A DNA stretch of 11,404 nt. Origin: Dokdonella_A sp038237055 (lineage in GTDB: Bacteria > Pseudomonadota > Gammaproteobacteria > Xanthomonadales > Rhodanobacteraceae). Below are positions 6,834 through 11,404 of the stretch, piece after piece. Position numbers and translations under genes: made by a program. The notes under the pieces are model-generated. The model did no database searches, had not been told where the DNA came from, and saw only the letters and a list, made by a program, of their open reading frames with translations. Location of the stretch: the NCBI GenBank assembly GCA_038237055.1, contig JBBRZD010000081.1, positions 1-11,404 of the forward strand, in the 5' to 3' direction. Each line of letters opens with the position of its first letter. Position 1 is the first letter of the stretch.

Positions 6834-7529
6834 CTACGCCGACCTGTCCCACGGCCGCGCATCGCGGAACACAAGCGCGTACACGGCAAAGGTCCAGGCC
6901 ATCGCAGCAGTCCATCCGGCCAGAATGTCGGATGGATAATGCACGCCGAGGTAGATGCGTGACAGGCCGACCAGCACGACCATCAGCGCCGCTCCAATCA
7001 CAACCGGCCAACGCGCACGCGTAGGCCAGCAGAGCAGGATGACCACGCACGCGGTTGTCATCGAGCCCATCGCGTGTCCGCTCGGAAAGCTGTAGTTGCC
7101 TTCGGGCACGATGGATTCCCACAAGCTCGGACGATCGCGCGCGAACACAGATTTGGCCCCTACATTGAGCAGGGCCGAACCGACGACGGCCAAGCCAGCG
7201 AAGAGGCCTTCGCGCAGGCGCTGCTTCCAGCCCAGCGTGACGATCAGCGCGATGTCGAATGGCACTACACCATAGAGATAGCCGAATGCGGCGACAGCGA
7301 CGAAGAAGCGGTCGTAGCCGACCCGCGTCAACTCATGCGCGAACTCGAGCAGCGGCACATCGAAGAAAAAGCCTTCACCCTCGCGCAATTCATGCGCCAG
7401 CGTGCCGAACGCCGCGAGTGGCAGCAACACGCCGATGAAGACGAGTAGCAGCAGTGCGCCGTAGCGACGCAGGAAGGCCACGCCAGCACGCGCATCCTCG
7501 CAAACAGCCTTTTTTATCTCAGTCCGCAT
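6834..7529 (-). CDS. PAP2-family membrane phosphatase
   Basis: The 231-residue membrane protein has about six hydrophobic segments and the full three-part acid phosphatase signature: K-x6-R-P (K126, R133, P134), P-S-G-H (149-152) and S-R-x5-H-x3-D (S190, R191, H197, D201). H152 and H197 are the predicted catalytic pair. Family members dephosphorylate phosphatidic acid, phosphatidylglycerol phosphate, undecaprenyl diphosphate or lipid A groups on the periplasmic face. I prefer the ATG at 7529, which overlaps the end of ispG by 11 nt and follows an AGGG tract. An ATG at 7559 would overlap ispG further. The neighbours suggest polyprenyl-diphosphate (ispG) or PG-phosphate (pgsA in the window) as substrates, but this is context only. 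Confidence 0.93.
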   Translation of the reverse strand: MRTEIKKAVCEDARAGVAFLRRYGALLLLVFIGVLLPLAAFGTLAHELREGEGFFFDVPLLEFAHELTRVGYDRFFVAVAAFGYLYGVVPFDIALIVTLGWKQRLREGLFAGLAVVGSALLNVGAKSVFARDRPSLWESIVPEGNYSFPSGHAMGSMTTACVVILLCWPTRARWPVVIGAALMVVLVGLSRIYLGVHYPSDILAGWTAAMAWTFAVYALVFRDARPWDRSA

Positions 7530-8781
7530 GCGCCCTGGATTGATAGCGCCGCGCGACATACTCTTCGATCACACCGACGAAATCGTTTGCGATGTTCTCG
7601 CCGCGCAAGGTCATTGCTTTGGCGCCGTCGATAAAAACCGGAGCCGCCGGTGCTTCGCCCGTGCCGGGCAACGAGATGCCGATATCCGCATGCTTGGATT
7701 CGCCGGGGCCGTTCACCACGCAACCCATCACAGCAAGCGTCAAGTTCTCCACGCCGTCGTACATCAACCGCCATTCCGGCATCTTTGCGCGGACATGATC
7801 CTGCACTGTCTTCGCCAGTTCCTGGAACAAAGTGCTGGTGGTGCGGCCGCAGCCCGGACATGCGGTCACCAGCGGCGTGAACGCGCGCAGGCCCATCGTC
7901 TGCAACAGTTCCTGCGCGACGATCACCTCGCGAGTGCGCGATTCACCGGGTTCGGGCGTCAGGGAAATACGGATCGTGTCGCCAATGCCCTCCTGCAACA
8001 AGACGCTGAGCGCCGCAGTCGACGCGACGATACCCTTCGAGCCCATACCCGCTTCGGTCAGGCCCAGATGCAGCGCGTAGTCGGAGCGCGCGGCGAGATC
8101 GCGATACACGGCGATGAGCTCCTGCACGCCGGACACCTTGCACGAAACGATGATGCGATCGCGGCCGAGCCCCAGCTGCTCGGCCCGCGCAGCCGAATCG
8201 AGCGCCGAACGGATCAGCGCCTCGCGACCCACGCGCGCGGCTTCCCACGGCTGTGCGCGCGCATGGTTTTCGTCCATCAAGGCTGCAACCATCGACTGGT
8301 CGAGCGAGCCCCAGTTCGCACCGATGCGTACCGGCTTGGCGTACCTCAGCGCGAACTCGATGATCGCCGAAAACTGGGTGTCCTTCTTCTTGCCAAAACC
8401 GACATTGCCTGGATTGATGCGGTATTTCGCCAGCGCCTGTGCGCAAGCAGGCTCGCGTTCAAGCAACTGGTGGCCGTTGTAGTGGAAGTCGCCGATCAGC
8501 GGCACATCCACACCCATCATGTCCAGGCGTTCGCGGATACGCGGCACGGCGGCGGCAGCTTCCGGTTTGTCGACCGTGATTCGCACGAGTTCCGAGCCTG
8601 CACGTGCGAGCTCAGCGATCTGTCTGGTTGTGCCGGCAACGTCGGCTGTGTCTGTATTCGTCATCGACTGCACGACAATGGGCGCGAGATTGGGCTCGCG
8701 GCCACCCACTGTCACGGAACCGATCGCAACGGCAACGCTGGGGCGACGCGCGCTTGCGTCGGTCGAAGGCACTGACATCAT
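7519..8781 (-). CDS. ispG: 4-hydroxy-3-methylbut-2-en-1-yl diphosphate synthase
   Basis: IspG converts 2-C-methyl-D-erythritol 2,4-cyclodiphosphate to HMBPP, the penultimate step of the MEP isoprenoid pathway, using a [4Fe-4S] cluster. The 420-residue product is in the range of the two-domain bacterial form without the plant-type insertion. The TIM barrel begins at about 30 (PIVVQSMTNTDT), with DFHYNGH at 98-104 and RINPGNVG at 121-128. The C-terminal cluster domain has C308-P-G-C311 and VMGC354VVNGPGE361, giving three cysteines and one glutamate as cluster ligands. Two adjacent ATGs (8781 and 8778) are present. A GGAA nine bases upstream, inside the previous gene, supports the first. Only 4 bp separate it from the PilZ-like gene, so cotranscription is likely. 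The 3' end overlaps the PAP2 gene. Confidence 0.98.
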   Translation of the reverse strand: MMSVPSTDASARRPSVAVAIGSVTVGGREPNLAPIVVQSMTNTDTADVAGTTRQIAELARAGSELVRITVDKPEAAAAVPRIRERLDMMGVDVPLIGDFHYNGHQLLEREPACAQALAKYRINPGNVGFGKKKDTQFSAIIEFALRYAKPVRIGANWGSLDQSMVAALMDENHARAQPWEAARVGREALIRSALDSAARAEQLGLGRDRIIVSCKVSGVQELIAVYRDLAARSDYALHLGLTEAGMGSKGIVASTAALSVLLQEGIGDTIRISLTPEPGESRTREVIVAQELLQTMGLRAFTPLVTACPGCGRTTSTLFQELAKTVQDHVRAKMPEWRLMYDGVENLTLAVMGCVVNGPGESKHADIGISLPGTGEAPAAPVFIDGAKAMTLRGENIANDFVGVIEEYVARRYQSRAHAD

Positions 8782-8785
8782 CGAT

Positions 8786-10501
8786 TCAAATTCCAGGCGG
8801 GGTTTCGACCGCGGCTAGCGCTTCTGCGCGCGATGGCAATGCGAAGTGGTGATAGATACCAACCGCTTCAAGTGCGTATAAGTCATCAAATTGCTCAGTG
8901 TATGCAGGCATCGGCGGACCAACCGTATCTGCCGGCACACTCAATTCGATCGATTGCGTCGCGTGATCGATCTCCGACGATACCAGCAAGGCGGTATAAC
9001 CAGAGGTGGCATCCTCAACCATCGGCGCGAACAACAGCCCGCGCACAGGCGCTCGTGGTTCGTCGTGGTCCAGCGCGCGGACACCGACCGGCAGGACACG
9101 TCGCGCGAGCAACTCGACTCCCGCGTCCACGCGGCCTTGTTCGTCGATCCTCATCCAGCGAACCACACCAGCCATCCAGTGCGGTTTGGCGTCGGCATTC
9201 GGTTCCGGCAGCGCCAGTCCGACCAGTTCACCGACGCGAATGCGCACCTGATCGCCTGCCACGCCACGTTCCCACACAACGCGATAGCCACCCAGGCTCT
9301 GGTCGAGCACCCTTGCGGTGAGACCGGCCGCGTGTGCCGCGTCACCGTGACCGCTCCGCCATGTCGCTCGGCAATCGGATTCGCTGAGGCTGATCGCGTA
9401 GCCTGAAACTTGGCGCATGAAGCTTTCGAAATCCGTTCCACCAGTCAACGCGTAGTGCACGCCCTGCATGCCCAGCACAGTGTCCAGCATGTAACCGCCG
9501 CCAAGTCGCGTATGCGCACGCGCACCAAGGGTGTTCCATGCCGCAATCAGCCGATGAACGAGGTCGATGTCCACCTGAAGAGACATCCCGCCGTGTTGCC
9601 GGAACATGGCTGTGCGTGCGCGTGCAGGCACGGCGGCCAGTTGCTGATCGACAAATTCGAACATCGCATCGAGGCGAAGTGCCAGCGCATCGCGCTGGCC
9701 AAGGACGCGTTCCTCAGGCAAATAGCCAGGACCGCGATCGGCATCGACGTGGATCACGACATCGCTCACGCTGGCGGTGCCGTGACGCAACTCGCAATGC
9801 GGCACCAGGTTGCGCGTGAAGGCAATCAGCTCGCCTTGCTCGCGCTGAGTGCAGCGATACGGATTTGCGAGCGCGAACAGCAGTGCATGCGCATACGCTT
9901 GACGCGCATTGAGGCTGTTGGCCTGCGCATCGTCGATCGCGCGATCGTCGAGCCGGAGCTCGCCAATGAAGCCATACACATTGTGCAAATTCTGCCAGGC
10001 ACCGGACGGCGCCGTCTGGTAGAGCAGATACGCCTTGGCCAGATGCTCATCGCCATGCTGGAGCGCGCGCACAGCAGCGAGCACGATCTGTTTGCTGCGA
10101 AGAAAAGGCACGCTTCCCTTAGGCGCACACAGCTCTGCCAACGCGATGCGATATCCGAGTGAAATCTCCTTCTGGAAGCCAAGGGCGACGGCGCCGAGTT
10201 CGAGCTGCTGCGGTGGCAGGGGAAAGCTCGCGCCGATGATCTGCTTGTCGGTCGCAATGGCGAGCTGCATGACAGCCGGACGCAACATCTCCAGCGCTTC
10301 GAGCCGTCGCGTTCCGTCAAGACGTTGTTGATTGAGCTCGTTCAGGGCGGTTAGCAAGCGCTGCGTCGCAACCGAAAAATTGGCCATCGGCAAGGCGTCA
10401 AGCCATCCACGCAACGCGCGAGGCTCGCTTGTGAACGCACCTGCGTCCGGAGCACGCCGCCGCGGCAGACTTTCGTTCAATCGGCGATACGCTTCACTCA
10501 T
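8786..10501 (-). CDS. Uncharacterised protein with C-terminal PilZ-like domain
   Basis: The 571-residue soluble protein has a mostly helical N-terminal two-thirds with no recognised catalytic motif. Its start region shows ALRGWLDALPMAN (29-41) followed by leucine-rich helices, a pattern I associate with large proteobacterial proteins annotated as hypothetical or PilZ-domain. Residues about 377-470 look like a PilZ beta-barrel. RATWR (378-382) fits the RxxxR motif and DQSLGG (400-405) fits the D/N-x-S-x-x-G motif, with GVVRWMR (445-451) and AGVELL following as in PilZ proteins. These two motifs bind cyclic di-GMP in the family. The 17-residue spacing is shorter than usual, so binding is unproven. 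I chose the ATG at 10501 (MSEAYRRLNESL), because the open frame up to 10594 contains a near-perfect -10 promoter box. No strong ribosome site is visible. ispG follows after 4 bp. Confidence 0.75.
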   Translation of the reverse strand: MSEAYRRLNESLPRRRAPDAGAFTSEPRALRGWLDALPMANFSVATQRLLTALNELNQQRLDGTRRLEALEMLRPAVMQLAIATDKQIIGASFPLPPQQLELGAVALGFQKEISLGYRIALAELCAPKGSVPFLRSKQIVLAAVRALQHGDEHLAKAYLLYQTAPSGAWQNLHNVYGFIGELRLDDRAIDDAQANSLNARQAYAHALLFALANPYRCTQREQGELIAFTRNLVPHCELRHGTASVSDVVIHVDADRGPGYLPEERVLGQRDALALRLDAMFEFVDQQLAAVPARARTAMFRQHGGMSLQVDIDLVHRLIAAWNTLGARAHTRLGGGYMLDTVLGMQGVHYALTGGTDFESFMRQVSGYAISLSESDCRATWRSGHGDAAHAAGLTARVLDQSLGGYRVVWERGVAGDQVRIRVGELVGLALPEPNADAKPHWMAGVVRWMRIDEQGRVDAGVELLARRVLPVGVRALDHDEPRAPVRGLLFAPMVEDATSGYTALLVSSEIDHATQSIELSVPADTVGPPMPAYTEQFDDLYALEAVGIYHHFALPSRAEALAAVETPPGI

Positions 10502-10562
10502 CACGGTGTAATGGCAGGTTGCGGCTCGGTAGGGTCTGAGTTGAATGGCCCGCCCCAGACAA

Positions 10563-10568
10563 ATTATA
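10563..10568 (-). promoter_or_regulatory. -10 box of the PilZ-like gene / ispG run
   Basis: TATAAT on the minus strand is a perfect sigma-70 -10 hexamer. It predicts a transcript start near 10556 and a leader of about 55 nt before the ATG at 10501. No good -35 hexamer appears 15-19 bp upstream, so an activator may be needed. An inverted repeat ACAAA/TTTGT (10559-10563 and 10572-10576) brackets the box and could be an operator half-site pair. Confidence 0.55.
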
Positions 10569-10627
10569 GGCTTTGTGCCTGAGGTCTGCGGCACTTGTCG
10601 TGGATCGGCGTGCCAGACAGATGTTGT

Positions 10628-10648
10628 CGGCAGCGCTTGACGCTGCCG
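10628..10648. repeat. 21-bp hairpin-forming inverted repeat upstream of the PLD gene
   Basis: CGGCAGCG and CGCTGCCG form a perfect 8-bp inverted repeat with a 5-nt spacer (CTTGA). It lies in the 160-bp divergent intergenic region, 13 bp before the ATG at 10662. There is no following T-run, so it is not a clear terminator. Its symmetry suits a dimeric DNA-binding protein. It would overlap the expected -35 to -10 region of the plus-strand gene. Confidence 0.45.
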
Positions 10649-10649
10649 C

Positions 10650-10655
10650 TACACT
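10650..10655 (+). promoter_or_regulatory. Possible -10 box of the PLD-like gene
   Basis: TACACT matches TATAAT at 4 of 6 positions and places the predicted transcript start at about the A of the ATG at 10662. This would give a leaderless message, in line with the absence of a Shine-Dalgarno sequence. A TTGTCG hexamer at 10624-10629 is the nearest -35 candidate, but the 20-bp spacer is too long for confidence. Confidence 0.3.
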
Positions 10656-10661
10656 CCACAC

Positions 10662-11404
10662 ATGACAGTTGCTTCAGCCCTGCCCTTGTCCTGTGTTGCT
10701 AACCCGACGTTGCGCCTGCTCGCCGAACAGGCATTCAGCCGTGCGGCCGGCGCGCCGCTGGTCGAAGGCAATTCACTCGACTTGCTGATCGACGCGCGAG
10801 CGACGTTCGATGCGTGGCTGCTCGCAATTCGTGGCGCGCAACACGCGATTCTGTTCGAAAACTACATCTTTCGCGACGACGAAATCGGTCGGGAATTCCG
10901 CGACGCGCTGGTCGAGCGGGCTCAGACGGGCGTGCACGTGTGCGTGCTGCGCGACTGGCTCGGCTGCATCGGCCAATCGTCGGCACGTTTCTGGAATCCG
11001 TTGCTCGCAGCGGGCGGCGAGGTCCGTGTGTACAACCCGCTGCACTGGTCCAGCCCCTTCGGCTGGCTGGCGCGGGACCATCGCAAGCTGCTCGTGGTCG
11101 ACAACAGCGTCGGTTTCGTCGGCGGCATCTGCGTCAGCGGCACCTGGCTCGGTGACGAGAAGCGCAAGATCGCGCCTTGGCGCGATACGGTGGTCGCAGT
11201 ACGCGGGCCGGCTTTGCTCGATCTTGTGAGCGCATTTGCCGATTCCTGGGCGCAATTGGGCGACGTGCTGCCAGCAGAATTGCTCGAAACCATCAAGCTC
11301 TGTCCGCCCGTCGGGCAGATGGAGCTGCGCGTCGTCGCAACAGTGCCCAATGTCGCCGGCCTGTATCGACTCGACCAATTGATCGCAGGCATGGCACGCA
11401 CCAA
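10662..11404 (+). CDS. Phospholipase D-family / cardiolipin-synthase-like protein, N-terminal part
   Basis: The frame is open from ATG 10662 to the window end (247 codons, 3' end missing). It has no N-terminal membrane helices, resembling ClsB-type proteins and not ClsA. The first catalytic motif is H140-R-K142-L-L-V-V-D147 (HxKx4D), followed by GFVGGICVSG where the family usually has GG-x-N. The downstream PWRDTVVAVRGPALLDL (172-188) is also typical of cardiolipin synthases. The second HKD motif would lie beyond the window. ClsB-type enzymes join phospholipids to form cardiolipin at the inner membrane. A general PLD-type phosphodiesterase is the alternative. No ribosome site precedes the ATG. 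The gene is divergent from the PilZ-like gene. Confidence 0.88.
   Translation, partial: MTVASALPLSCVANPTLRLLAEQAFSRAAGAPLVEGNSLDLLIDARATFDAWLLAIRGAQHAILFENYIFRDDEIGREFRDALVERAQTGVHVCVLRDWLGCIGQSSARFWNPLLAAGGEVRVYNPLHWSSPFGWLARDHRKLLVVDNSVGFVGGICVSGTWLGDEKRKIAPWRDTVVAVRGPALLDLVSAFADSWAQLGDVLPAELLETIKLCPPVGQMELRVVATVPNVAGLYRLDQLIAGMART

Noticed and set aside
6817..6840. Hairpin at the convergent end of the transporter and PAP2 genes as a bidirectional terminator
   Set aside because: The stem (GGCGT/ACGCC plus four inner pairs, one mismatch) overlaps the PAP2 stop codon and has no T-run on either strand.
7528..8775. A 415-codon open frame on the plus strand covering nearly all of ispG
   Set aside because: It mirrors the codon phase of a high-GC gene on the opposite strand. 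The product is rich in R, H, A and Q with no family motif, while the minus-strand product is unmistakably IspG.
9410..10162. A 250-codon open frame on the plus strand opposite the PilZ-like gene
   Set aside because: It has no motif and shadow-type composition, and the opposite strand has a coherent protein with a likely promoter and coupling to ispG.
10502..10594. N-terminal extension of the PilZ-like protein by 31 residues
   Set aside because: The extension spans a perfect TATAAT box and lacks conserved character. The ATG at 10501 begins a more typical N-terminus.

Overview
The window is about 60% GC with dense, short-gapped genes. The gene order and protein families point to a gammaproteobacterium. 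The high GC content and the style of several proteins suggest the Lysobacterales (Xanthomonadales), but that placement is an inference. Key evidence is the order uvrC, pgsA, tRNA-Gly(GCC), tRNA-Cys(GCA), tRNA-Leu(UAA), which matches uvrC-pgsA-glyW-cysT-leuZ of Escherichia coli. The presence of kdsB indicates a Gram-negative outer membrane with Kdo-containing lipopolysaccharide.

Layout. Positions 1-452 (minus strand) hold three tRNA genes: tRNA-Leu (cut by the window edge), tRNA-Cys and tRNA-Gly. tRNA-Gly has its own strong promoter and is followed by a clear intrinsic terminator, which lies between it and tRNA-Cys. Positions 547-5667 (minus strand) form a compact five-gene run: kdsB, a low-molecular-weight tyrosine phosphatase, a thioredoxin/NHL-propeller protein, uvrC and pgsA. 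The gaps between them are a 4-bp overlap, then 1, 48 and 15 bp. Positions 5836-6771 (plus strand) encode an EamA/DMT-type transporter, divergent from kdsB. Positions 6834-10501 (minus strand) form a second run: a PilZ-like protein, ispG and a PAP2 phosphatase, again tightly packed. From 10662 to the window end (plus strand) is the N-terminal part of a phospholipase D/cardiolipin-synthase-like protein, divergent from the PilZ-like gene.

Working together. Much of the window serves the envelope. KdsB supplies CMP-Kdo for LPS. PgsA makes phosphatidylglycerol phosphate. The PLD-family protein may use phosphatidylglycerol to make cardiolipin. IspG is a late step of the MEP isoprenoid pathway, which feeds undecaprenyl phosphate. 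The PAP2 protein could dephosphorylate PG-phosphate or a polyprenyl diphosphate. UvrC (nucleotide excision repair) is the outlier, held in place by ancient synteny with pgsA. The least understood genes are the thioredoxin/NHL protein, which has lost the usual CxxC pair, and the PilZ-like protein upstream of ispG.

This is mostly an ordinary chromosomal housekeeping region. I see no insertion sequence, prophage, CRISPR array or obvious defence system. No stretch over 300 bases lacks a gene.
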